This document shows positions 25,809 through 33,509 of a DNA stretch of 39,767 nt, piece after piece. Made by a program: the position numbers and the translations under genes. Position 1 is the stretch's first letter. Each line of letters begins with the position of its first letter. The notes under the pieces are model-generated. The model saw only the letters and a list, made by a program, of their open reading frames with translations, ran no database searches and was not told the DNA's origin. The DNA is taken from contig JAUNOP010000022.1 of assembly GCA_030537135.1 (NCBI GenBank), positions 1 to 39,767 on the forward strand, written 5' to 3'. The DNA is from Eubacteriales bacterium. Its GTDB lineage: Bacteria > Bacillota > Clostridia > Lachnospirales > Lachnospiraceae.

Positions 25809-28442
25809 ATGACTAAAACGAAAGAAGGGCCTGCTAAAAGAAGGGTATCAGGCAGCTTATATCTCATTGTAATGGTATGTGCGGCTTTGCTGGCGCTTGT
25901 ATTTTCCTCTGTTATTTCCGCGGTCACGGACAGGATCGTGGAGGCAAATGTCGCCTCCATGGAAGAACTGATGAAGCATGATGTGAACAGCATTTACAAC
26001 AGTTTGAATTTACGTTGGTCTGAAATGGAGGCAGTGGCGGAGAGGATTGCGGAGGCGGGTTATACAACCTCGGAAGAGGCTATATCTGCGCTGAAAGAGC
26101 GGCTGGGTTATGTCAGCTCCGCAGAGTATCTGATGTATGTTGATTCTGATGGCATCGTGTATCGAAATTCAGGGCTTGTGGCAAAGGATGCGTACCTGCC
26201 AGTACTTTGCTCGGAACATACCGGCAGGTTTGCGGCACGTTATAACGATACGTCCAGTGCCTGGATGGAGACACGCAGAGAGATGCTGGTGCTGGGCGTA
26301 CCTGTAGACCTCGATGTCGGAGAGATCCATTTTGACTGGCTTCTGTGCAGGCTGAATATTTCAACGCTGGAAAATGAATTGAAAATCGACAGCTATAATT
26401 CCGAGGGCTTTAGCTCGGTGATTGACAAGGAGGGTAACTATATCGTCAATGTCAGCTCAAGCCACAGCCTTCTGATCTATGATAATTTTTTCGAGGATTT
26501 AAAAGATGCGAAGTTCGAGGGCGGCACATCAATTGACGCCCTTTGCGCATCTGTTTCCGCTACCGCAGATGTGAAATCCGCCATATATACGCAGAATGGC
26601 AGGGAAAGCGTTATGATCATTGGCGAATTGGATTTCGCATCCTGGTATTTTATCACCACGGTGCCGATGTCTGTTTTTGATACACAGACAAATGCGATTT
26701 TGCAATTATTTATGCTGCTGTTGGCGATCATTCTGATCATCGCCATCGCAGTATTTGTCCTGATTGTAAAACAGAGGCAACAGAATACCGCGCTGGAAAT
26801 GGAAAAAGAAAAACGGGAACAGGAGGCGGCATATAAGGAACAATTGCAGCAGGCCCTTGATATGGCACACGCCGCCAGTCGGGCGAAAACGGTTTTTTTA
26901 AATAATATGTCACACGATATCCGTACGCCTATGAACGCCATTATCGGATTTACAGATATCGCGGCAAAGTATTTGGATGACCCCGTAAAAACAAAGGAAT
27001 ATCTTGGGAAGATCGGCACCGCTTCCAAGCACTTGCTGTCGTTGATCAATGATGTCTTGGATATGAGCCGCATTGAATCCGGTAAAGTTACCATCCACGA
27101 GGACCAGGAGAATTTACCGGATATCATACATGGGCTGCATGATATCATTATGGCGGACATCAACAATAAAAATCAGGAGCTGTACATTAATACGGCTGGG
27201 GTCTCGGATGAGAATATCATCTGTGACCGGCTGAGGCTGAATCAGGTGCTGCTCAACCTCGTTTCCAACAGTGTGAAGTATACCGGACCCAACGGCACGA
27301 TATCCATTCAAATCTCGCAGTTGGGACGCGGCGAAAATGGATATGGGACCTATGAGTTCCGTGTGAAGGACAACGGGATCGGGATGGATGAGGAGTTTTT
27401 GAAAACCATATTCGACCCCTTTACAAGAGCAAAATCGACTACGGTTTCGGGCATCCAGGGCACGGGACTCGGCATGGCAATCACAAAGAATCTTGTCGAT
27501 ATGATGGGCGGCACCATTCAAGTCGAGTCTGAGGAAGGCGTCGGAACAGAGTTCATTGTCACGCTGCCGTTCAAAATATATGGAAAATCCGAGGATGATC
27601 GCACGATACGCTCTTTGGAGGGGTTACGTGCGCTTGTGGTGGATGACGATTTAAACGCGTGTCAGAGCGTGGCCTCCATGCTGCGCCAGATAGGGATGCG
27701 CCCTGAATGGACCGCCTACGGTAAAGAAGCGGTTGTCCGCACACAGGAGGCGGTTACGATTGGAGACAGATTTGACCTATATATCATCGATTGGCTGATT
27801 CCTGACATGAACGGCATCGAAACCGCGCGGCAGATCCGCAAGGTCGTGGGTGATGACATTACCATTATTCTGCTGTCCGCTTATGATTATAGCGAGATCG
27901 AGACGGAGGCTAAAGAAGCGGGTATCACAGGTTTTATCAGCAAGCCGATTTTTATGACAGAGCTCTATCAAAAGCTTTCTTCCTGCTGCAAAGAAGAAGC
28001 GGGGGAGGTGACGCAAAGCAAAACGGAGGAAAAACCGGAAAACGCAGATTTCAGCGGCATTAGCATTCTGCTGGTGGAAGATAATGAATTGAACATGGAA
28101 ATTTCTATGTATATCCTTCAGGAAAACGGCATGATCGTTGATACGGCGGAGGATGGAACGATCGCTGTTGAGAAGGTAAAACATGCACAGCCCGGTCAAT
28201 ATGACTGCATTCTTATGGATATACAGATGCCGAATATGGATGGTTATGAAGCGACCAGACGGATCCGAAAGCTGCCAGACAAAGGCCTTGCGGAAATCCC
28301 GATCATAGCGATGACGGCGGACGCATTTGCGGAAGACAAGGAAAAGGCGCTGCAGACAGGGATGAATGCCCATGTTACAAAGCCGGTGGATGTCCAGCAG
28401 CTGAAGGAAGCGTTGAGAAATGTTTTGAGCGGTTCCTGTTGA
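25809..28442 (+). CDS. Membrane hybrid sensor histidine kinase with two receiver domains
   Basis: An 877-residue protein. A membrane segment lies at about residues 17-38, an extracellular sensor (Cache-like) to about 296, and a second segment at 297-320. The HisKA box NNMSHDIRTPMNAIIGF has H369. The ATPase domain shows NLVSNSVKYT, KDNGIGM and GTGLGMAI. The first receiver has D612-D614 and phospho-acceptor D661 (IIDWLIPDMNG), and the second has D758 and D804 (LMDIQMPNMDG). There is no output or HPt domain, so phosphate must pass to another protein. All key residues are present. It lies 44 bp after the binding lipoprotein, likely co-transcribed. Confidence 0.92.
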   Translation: MTKTKEGPAKRRVSGSLYLIVMVCAALLALVFSSVISAVTDRIVEANVASMEELMKHDVNSIYNSLNLRWSEMEAVAERIAEAGYTTSEEAISALKERLGYVSSAEYLMYVDSDGIVYRNSGLVAKDAYLPVLCSEHTGRFAARYNDTSSAWMETRREMLVLGVPVDLDVGEIHFDWLLCRLNISTLENELKIDSYNSEGFSSVIDKEGNYIVNVSSSHSLLIYDNFFEDLKDAKFEGGTSIDALCASVSATADVKSAIYTQNGRESVMIIGELDFASWYFITTVPMSVFDTQTNAILQLFMLLLAIILIIAIAVFVLIVKQRQQNTALEMEKEKREQEAAYKEQLQQALDMAHAASRAKTVFLNNMSHDIRTPMNAIIGFTDIAAKYLDDPVKTKEYLGKIGTASKHLLSLINDVLDMSRIESGKVTIHEDQENLPDIIHGLHDIIMADINNKNQELYINTAGVSDENIICDRLRLNQVLLNLVSNSVKYTGPNGTISIQISQLGRGENGYGTYEFRVKDNGIGMDEEFLKTIFDPFTRAKSTTVSGIQGTGLGMAITKNLVDMMGGTIQVESEEGVGTEFIVTLPFKIYGKSEDDRTIRSLEGLRALVVDDDLNACQSVASMLRQIGMRPEWTAYGKEAVVRTQEAVTIGDRFDLYIIDWLIPDMNGIETARQIRKVVGDDITIILLSAYDYSEIETEAKEAGITGFISKPIFMTELYQKLSSCCKEEAGEVTQSKTEEKPENADFSGISILLVEDNELNMEISMYILQENGMIVDTAEDGTIAVEKVKHAQPGQYDCILMDIQMPNMDGYEATRRIRKLPDKGLAEIPIIAMTADAFAEDKEKALQTGMNAHVTKPVDVQQLKEALRNVLSGSC

Positions 28443-28540
28443 CCACTGTGCCTGTTTATAATATCAATCGCTCACAGCTTAATCGCTTGCGACATAATGA
28501 GAATTTGCAAGTTAATATGATTAATATGTTATATAATATT

Positions 28541-28925
28541 TTACATTGTCAAATAGAGGATATAATGGAGCATATAGATGATGATAATATGTTTTAATAG
28601 GATTAAAGTTTTCTTGTTCTTCCATTTCTTGGGGATAGTTTTCTGTGCTTCATCTTCCAGCGTAGCCAACACTTTTATCTTGTCCTCTGTTGTGATGTCC
28701 AAGTATCGCATTGTTGTTTCCAACTGTTCATGCCCCAGAAGGAAACTCACCTGTACAACATTAATCCTCCAACCAGTGCGATACCTTCGCATGGCGAAAC
28801 TGATGAGCATGGGCATCAAGGGGAACATCCGGACACCTTTGGTGTGCTGCTTCTGCACATATTTTTATCCGCTTTGCCAGTGCGGGTTCTGAGAGCTTTG
28901 TGTATTTGCCACCTATCCGTGAATT
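28541..28925 (-). pseudogene. Tyrosine recombinase (integrase) remnant, C-terminal part
   Basis: On the minus strand, sequence from about 28925 reads GGKYTKLSEPALAKRIKICA and HAHQFRHAKVSHWLED, the Arg/His box of tyrosine recombinases. A stop appears in place of GINVVQ. After a shift it continues NVVQVSFLLGHEQLETTMRY and LDITTEDKIK to 28541, including the His and the catalytic Tyr region. The break fits loss of four bases (GGAA or similar). The 5' part is cut by the IS3 fragment. It is inactive. Confidence 0.75.
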
Positions 28926-28932
28926 GGATCTA

Positions 28933-29096
28933 TGTCAATACTTTAGACAAAAAAAGTTGAAAGATTATGTTGCTTTTTTTAGTTCCTCATCCTCCTTTTG
29001 CTGGGGTGTCATATAATCAACGACACTGTGAATCCGCCTGCGGTTATACCAGCTTTCTATATATTCAAAGATTGCCCTGGGAGCCTCTTTGAAATC
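28933..29096 (-). mobile_element. IS3-family insertion sequence fragment (end of transposase OrfB)
   Basis: The minus-strand frame 29096-28965 encodes PRAIFEYIESWYNRRRIHSV and YMTPQQKEDEELKKAT, the conserved C-terminus of IS3-family DDE transposases. Next to it, TGTCAATACTTTAGACA (28933-28949) looks like the element's terminal repeat. Everything upstream of codon ~43 from the end is missing, including the DDE residues D and D. The end lies inside the integrase remnant. Confidence 0.75.
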
Positions 29097-29105
29097 TTGA
29101 TAAGT

Positions 29106-29291
29106 ATGAAGTATAAAACACCTCGCCAGCCAAGAAACAAAATCAGCTGGATTCGCTATGTTACATTCGCTATTTCACTCATATTTGTTGCTGTACTGTT
29201 TTTTGCCCATGTGGGTCATAATATAGAAAAGATAATGTTTTGCAGAAAAAATGAAATCTATTCACAAGCAGGCAGGGATAGGAGCGAATGA
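29106..29291 (+). CDS. Small membrane ORF of unknown function
   Basis: ATG 29106 encodes 61 residues. A basic N-terminus (MKYKTPRQPRNK) is followed by one membrane segment (YVTFAISLIFVAVLFFAHV), then a polar tail. No strong ribosome site and no known family were seen. It starts right after the IS3 fragment and may be the remnant of a larger gene. Confidence 0.35.
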   Translation: MKYKTPRQPRNKISWIRYVTFAISLIFVAVLFFAHVGHNIEKIMFCRKNEIYSQAGRDRSE

Positions 29292-29658
29292 TAAGACTGT
29301 GGCAAGGTAATAAGAAGTTGTGTTACAAGGAGGCAGCAGCTCGCAGAGATTTTGCATCTTATTGCCTTAAAATGTATCTTACCTTCCGATGTATTGAAAA
29401 AATGGGGAAAAGTAGTAGAATATCACCATATTTTAATATAAAAGTCCCAGACAGCGGCTGAGCAGGTGGTCAAGCTTGCCCCTGCAAATGTTCAGACATT
29501 GAACGGGCTGACCTGTATGAGTAAGTAAGCCGACAGGCTGGATTCCTCATACAGGCGGCGATTACGGAAGTGCACAGCACGTAGTAATCGATTTTTATTT
29601 ATGGTGGTGATTTGCTGTCAGGCAAATCATGTCCGTTTAGGAAGGAAGGCTGAATATT
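29292..29658. other. Intergenic region with a small inverted repeat
   Basis: No gene was identified. GATTTGC (29609-29615) and GCAAATC (29622-29628) form a 7-bp hairpin 30 bp before the hydrolase start, which could act on its expression. The rest is AT-rich and has short protein-like scraps that I could not assign. Confidence 0.4.
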
Positions 29659-31032
29659 ATGGGTTTCATTTTGTTGATTTCAATGGTTGTCTGTGAAATA
29701 GTCCTTATACTTAGAACCTGCCTGAAAGACAAGGAAAAACAAAAATGGCGTAAAAACCGGATGATCATACGGATGATACAGATGGTGATTGTAATAACTG
29801 CCTTTGCATATCCGGCGGCACAAAAATGGCGGCCTGTGCCAATTTTATGCTGTCTTATTGTTCTTCTTCTCATTGCCGTATCAGCGGTGCTGATAAAAAG
29901 AAAGAAATCAGACGGGGAAAAGACAATAGGCGGTACGATTGTTTCCGGTTTTTGCAGCATTGTGCTGACTGGTATTTTTTTAGTCCCGGCATTTGTTTTT
30001 ACCGGATATAACGGGTTGCCGGTTACAGGGAAATACCAGGTGCAGGAAACATCTGCCATTCTGGTGGATCGTTCAAGGACAGACCCATTTGAACAGGATG
30101 GAAGCTTCAGGGAAGTGCCGGTATACATTTATTACCCGGAAACGGCAGAAGGAATATCAGACAGTTTGCCATTGGTAGTGTTTTCACATGGGGCGTTTGG
30201 ATACTATCAAAGTAATACTTCTACTTATATGGAACTTGCAAGCAACGGCTACGTGGTGGTTTCAATGGATCATCCCCACCATTCGTTATTTACACGGGAT
30301 ACGGCGGGGAACATGGTTTTGGTTGACCAGGGATTTATCAGGAGCGTTATGGAAATCGGAAACAGCACAGACCCCAATGCCAACGCAGAAGAAAAGCTGT
30401 CTCTGTATCAGGATTGGATGGAGCTTCGCACAACAGACATAGGGTTTGTTCTGGATGCGATTGAAGCAGCCAAGGCGGCGGGAGAAATGAGTGATGTATG
30501 GTTTCTGTCAGAGGAAAACCGCAACAGCATTTTGTCTGTCTTGGATAACATTGATATGCAGTCTGTCGGACTGATGGGACATTCTATGGGCGGCGCTGCC
30601 AGCGCTGCACTTGGACGGGAAAGGGATGATATATCAGCAGTCATTGATCTGGATGGTACCATGCTCGCTGAATATGTGGGCGCTGCAAATGGGCAATTTG
30701 CCATCAGCGATCAGCCCTACGAACTGCCGATTCTTGAATTTGTGAACTGGGAAACCCGAAATCAGCTGCAGGAATATCTGTCAGATGAGGAGGATTATCC
30801 CAATACCAAAGTAATGAAATATGCCAGGACAGGATTTTCTGTCATACTCCGTGATACGAAGCACATGGATTTTACAGATTTGCCTTTGCTCTCTCCCTTT
30901 ATCGGGAAGATGCTTGGCAGCGGTGAACGGGATAAAAAGGAAACGATGATGCTTGTCAATTCCATTGTGCTGGATTTTTTTGATTGTTATCTGAAAGGGG
31001 AAAGTGGGTTTTCCATTCAGGAGGTCTATTGA
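29659..31032 (+). CDS. Membrane-anchored alpha/beta hydrolase (PAF-acetylhydrolase-like)
   Basis: A 457-residue protein. Three hydrophobic segments lie at about residues 1-18, 37-80 and 93-115. They are followed by an extracytoplasmic hydrolase domain with PVYIYYPET, LPLVVFSHGAFG (oxyanion region), GLMGHSMGGA with nucleophile S309, LDGTM and DTKHMDF with likely catalytic H402. This resembles the platelet-activating-factor acetylhydrolase/dienelactone hydrolase group, and the substrate cannot be predicted. An AGGAAGG ribosome site precedes ATG 29659. It lies 54 bp upstream of a LytTR regulator gene on the same strand and may share its transcript. It appears complete. Confidence 0.8.
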   Translation: MGFILLISMVVCEIVLILRTCLKDKEKQKWRKNRMIIRMIQMVIVITAFAYPAAQKWRPVPILCCLIVLLLIAVSAVLIKRKKSDGEKTIGGTIVSGFCSIVLTGIFLVPAFVFTGYNGLPVTGKYQVQETSAILVDRSRTDPFEQDGSFREVPVYIYYPETAEGISDSLPLVVFSHGAFGYYQSNTSTYMELASNGYVVVSMDHPHHSLFTRDTAGNMVLVDQGFIRSVMEIGNSTDPNANAEEKLSLYQDWMELRTTDIGFVLDAIEAAKAAGEMSDVWFLSEENRNSILSVLDNIDMQSVGLMGHSMGGAASAALGRERDDISAVIDLDGTMLAEYVGAANGQFAISDQPYELPILEFVNWETRNQLQEYLSDEEDYPNTKVMKYARTGFSVILRDTKHMDFTDLPLLSPFIGKMLGSGERDKKETMMLVNSIVLDFFDCYLKGESGFSIQEVY

Positions 31033-31086
31033 AAAGGACTGCAGGAGCGTGGGGCAGTCCGCAGACCGGGAAAACAGCCTGCGAGA

Positions 31087-31551
31087 ATGAATATGGACGT
31101 TGAAATTGAGCAGATTGAGAAAGAAAAGGCGGAAATGGTATTGATCCGCTGCCATGAGATTCGGGAAGAAATCCGGGAGATTGCAGAATTTGTCCGGTCA
31201 GGACAGGGAAGGCTTTCCGGTATGATGAATGGGGCGCAGTATGAAATCGCGGTTTTTGATTTGTACTATATAGAATCGGTAGATGGAAGAACATACCTTT
31301 ATACACAGAAGAATGTCTATGAGACTTCCTATCGGCTTTATGAGCTTGAGAAGCTGCTGAAACCAAAACGGTTTCAGCGGATATCGAAATCCACGCTGGT
31401 GAATTTGATGAAGATTCAGTCCATACAGCCTGCTTTTAACGGAAGATTCATGATTCTGCTGAAGTCTGGGGAGAAAGTGATCATTTCAAGAAATTATGTG
31501 AAGGCGTTTAAGTGTGCCCTGAAAGGAGAAAAAGAAAATGACGGAATTTAA
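31087..31551 (+). CDS. LytTR-domain transcriptional regulator
   Basis: A 154-residue protein without receiver domain. The N-terminal ~45 residues are helical, and the C-terminal part is a LytTR DNA-binding domain: IAVFDLYYIESVDGRTYLYT, LLKPKRFQRISKSTLVNL, and FNGRFMILLKSGEKVIISR. LytTR proteins of this size paired with a DUF3021 membrane protein form a widespread regulatory unit in Firmicutes, in which the membrane protein restrains the regulator. The 3' end overlaps the DUF3021 gene by 14 bp, confirming the pair. The target is not shown by the sequence. Confidence 0.88.
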   Translation: MNMDVEIEQIEKEKAEMVLIRCHEIREEIREIAEFVRSGQGRLSGMMNGAQYEIAVFDLYYIESVDGRTYLYTQKNVYETSYRLYELEKLLKPKRFQRISKSTLVNLMKIQSIQPAFNGRFMILLKSGEKVIISRNYVKAFKCALKGEKENDGI

Positions 31552-31990
31552 ACAGTTCCTGATCAATAAACTCATTCTGTTTTTCATGCTTACCACATTG
31601 ATTCTGCTTGCGATTGCTTTTATTGGTTCTGCTTTTGATGGAGACGCCAGATTTGGTTATGATGCAATTCTGGCGCCGGTGGAATATGCTTTCCTTTGCG
31701 TGCTGCCTACCTTTGTGACCTATTCCAGACGGGAGCTGAAACCAAAGGAATTGCTCTTTCGAATTGTGTTGGAATTTTTGCTTATAGAAGCCATTGTTTT
31801 AGGGTGTGCCTTTTACAGCACGTTGATAGACACCACAAGAATATCAGTTGTGCTGACAATCGCCGGAAGTGTATTGGTCATTTTTCTGCTGGTGTATATA
31901 TTTGCATGGTTTAAGGACTCTATAGACTCCATGAAAATGACGCAGGCATTGGTGGAACTGCAAAAGCAGGCAGAGAATGAAAGTAAGTGA
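31538..31990 (+). CDS. DUF3021 membrane protein, partner of the LytTR regulator
   Basis: A 150-residue protein with four membrane segments (about residues 11-31, 43-62, 73-93 and 103-124) and a charged C-terminal tail (ALVELQKQAENESK). The fold and the pairing with LytTR are typical of DUF3021. AAAGGAG lies before ATG 31538, inside the end of the regulator gene. The two are co-translated. It is inferred to modulate the regulator at the membrane. Confidence 0.85.
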   Translation: MTEFKQFLINKLILFFMLTTLILLAIAFIGSAFDGDARFGYDAILAPVEYAFLCVLPTFVTYSRRELKPKELLFRIVLEFLLIEAIVLGCAFYSTLIDTTRISVVLTIAGSVLVIFLLVYIFAWFKDSIDSMKMTQALVELQKQAENESK

Positions 31991-32208
31991 TAAAGATAAA
32001 TCGGAAGTGTTTTGTATTGGCACTTTTATCAATTTTGGGGATGCTCAATAAATATAATCTTTCCGTTCGTTGAAAAACTAATCAGAAAGCAAAATTTATC
32101 GGAGGACAGATTATGAATTTATGAGTTGATTTTGAAAGATAAGATGAAATATTACGAAATTATCAAAAAATATACCATCAAAAAGAACAAATACCACAGC
32201 AAAAAGAT

Positions 32209-32237
32209 AGAGGGGCAAGATAATAAACTGCCCCTCT
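32209..32237 (-). terminator. Terminator downstream of the GNAT gene
   Basis: AGAGGGGCA (32209-32217) and TGCCCCTCT (32229-32237) form a 9-bp stem. On the minus strand it is followed by ATCTTTTT, so it ends the acetyltransferase transcript. It may also work for the convergent DUF3021 gene. The 32000-32208 stretch shows no gene. Confidence 0.75.
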
Positions 32238-32282
32238 TATGCATTTTCCAATAAGTCTGCCTTTTTGTAGGCTTATATTTCT

Positions 32283-33161
32283 TTAAACAGTCTTTTTCTC
32301 CCAAAAAGTCCAATGAACCAGAGGCTTGAAACCTATGTTTTTATAAAATGTATTACCACCGCCAGTCATGTGCGTTGCACCTAATGGTTTAAGCCTGCGA
32401 TAATGCTCTGAAAGTGCCGCTGCTGCCAAGCCTTTCTTTCGATACTTTGGAATAGTACATAGCGGTTCCATATAAGCGAGGTGATTTTCTGGAGTCCACC
32501 ACATACCTGCATAACAGACATACTCCCCCTCATCATTTTCAATGACAATCGAATCCTCTGGATGCATGTGAGGCGCCATTAACATATAGTACCCATGCTC
32601 GGCATCTCCATTCCAGAAACCTTCATCTTTTTCATGGTCAAAACCTTTCCAACAGCACTCTGCTATTTTTTCCACTGAAAGCCTTTTAGATTCCACGAAA
32701 TGAAATCCATCGGGCAATGAATAATTAAGTGATTGTTCAAAGTCGAAGACATTCTCTATATAGCCTGAAGATTGTTGAAAACCAGCTTTTGCTGCTGCTT
32801 CTTTAACTGCATTTTGTTCACCAAAAATCACAAATCTAAGATAACCATTCACACGTGGCATTGATGAAGCTGCATACGCGACCATCTCATCTGCCAACTT
32901 CTCATAGCCCGGACGCAAACTGAAATACACATCATTTATAGGATTTTCGTAAAAAACAAGACCTACTATGCGTCCATTATCCTCCCAGAGTTTCCAGCGA
33001 TGTACCAAGGATTTATCCATCCAATCACTAGAAAGCGCATACTCTAAAAATGGAGCAGGAACACCATTTCTCCAATCTTTTTCATAAATATCAATCATAA
33101 ATTGATATACATCCATAAAATCACATAAAACTCTAAAGTTTCTTGAAATTATTTTAGCCAT
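32283..33161 (-). CDS. GNAT-family N-acetyltransferase
   Basis: I chose ATG 33161 because GGAGG lies ahead of it; the product is 292 residues. The C-terminal half has the GNAT core: YVCYAGMWWTPENHLAYME, then the acetyl-CoA loop PLCTIPKYRKKGLAAAAL (R/Q-x-x-G-x-A type), HMTGGGNTFYKNIGFKP. The N-terminal half (VHRWKLWEDNGRIVGLVFYE) looks like a second, degenerate GNAT fold. It probably acetylates an amine on a small molecule, and the substrate is unknown. It has its own promoter (33193-33221) and terminator, so it is a stand-alone gene. Confidence 0.85.
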   Translation of the reverse strand: MAKIISRNFRVLCDFMDVYQFMIDIYEKDWRNGVPAPFLEYALSSDWMDKSLVHRWKLWEDNGRIVGLVFYENPINDVYFSLRPGYEKLADEMVAYAASSMPRVNGYLRFVIFGEQNAVKEAAAKAGFQQSSGYIENVFDFEQSLNYSLPDGFHFVESKRLSVEKIAECCWKGFDHEKDEGFWNGDAEHGYYMLMAPHMHPEDSIVIENDEGEYVCYAGMWWTPENHLAYMEPLCTIPKYRKKGLAAAALSEHYRRLKPLGATHMTGGGNTFYKNIGFKPLVHWTFWEKKTV

Positions 33162-33192
33162 AAATACATCCTCCTCATCCATAATATATGTT

Positions 33193-33221
33193 ATTATAAA
33201 ACAATACCATGTACAAGACAA
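33193..33221 (-). promoter_or_regulatory. Promoter of the GNAT gene
   Basis: On the minus strand TTGTCT (33216-33221), 17 bp, TATAAT (33193-33198). Located 32 bp before the start codon. Confidence 0.7.
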
Positions 33222-33251
33222 GCAGTAAGAATAGTTATAATCAATATTACC

Positions 33252-33410
33252 ACAAAAGGATGCCTGCTTACGCAGGCGTCCTTTATCCCTTGTAACGCTT
33301 AGAGGACAACGTTACCGCTATTCTTCCAAGACTCGCTGCTGGTGGTGTGGTTAGCACCTTACCAGACGGGATTTCCACCCGCTAAATATCATACCCTTCG
33401 CTGGGCGCGC
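33252..33410 (-). mobile_element. Group II intron fragment (5' part of domain I)
   Basis: Read on the minus strand from about 33410, GCGCGCCCAGCGAAGGGT is followed by GGTGGAAATCCCGTCTGGTA, AGGTGCTAACC and GCGAGTCTTGGAAG. This order of conserved blocks is what I recall from the 5' domain I of clostridial group II introns, and the start resembles the GTGCG 5' end. A stem at 33255-33284 (GGATGCCTGC with GCAGGCGTCC) would be part of the intron fold. The reverse transcriptase and the 3' domains are absent. Recognition is from memory, so moderately sure. Confidence 0.5.
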
Positions 33411-33509
33411 TAAAGCCAGTGGGATTGCGGTAGCCTTATTTCAAGTTTTATTTTATTTCTGGCTGAAAAATCCCCCATTTGACCAAGAATATTGCTGCAT
33501 CAAAATAGG

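Noticed and set aside
33255-33284. Strong stem that looks like a terminator downstream of the GNAT promoter region
   Set aside because: It lies within the block order of the intron fragment, faces no gene end, and has no long T-run; better explained as an intron stem.
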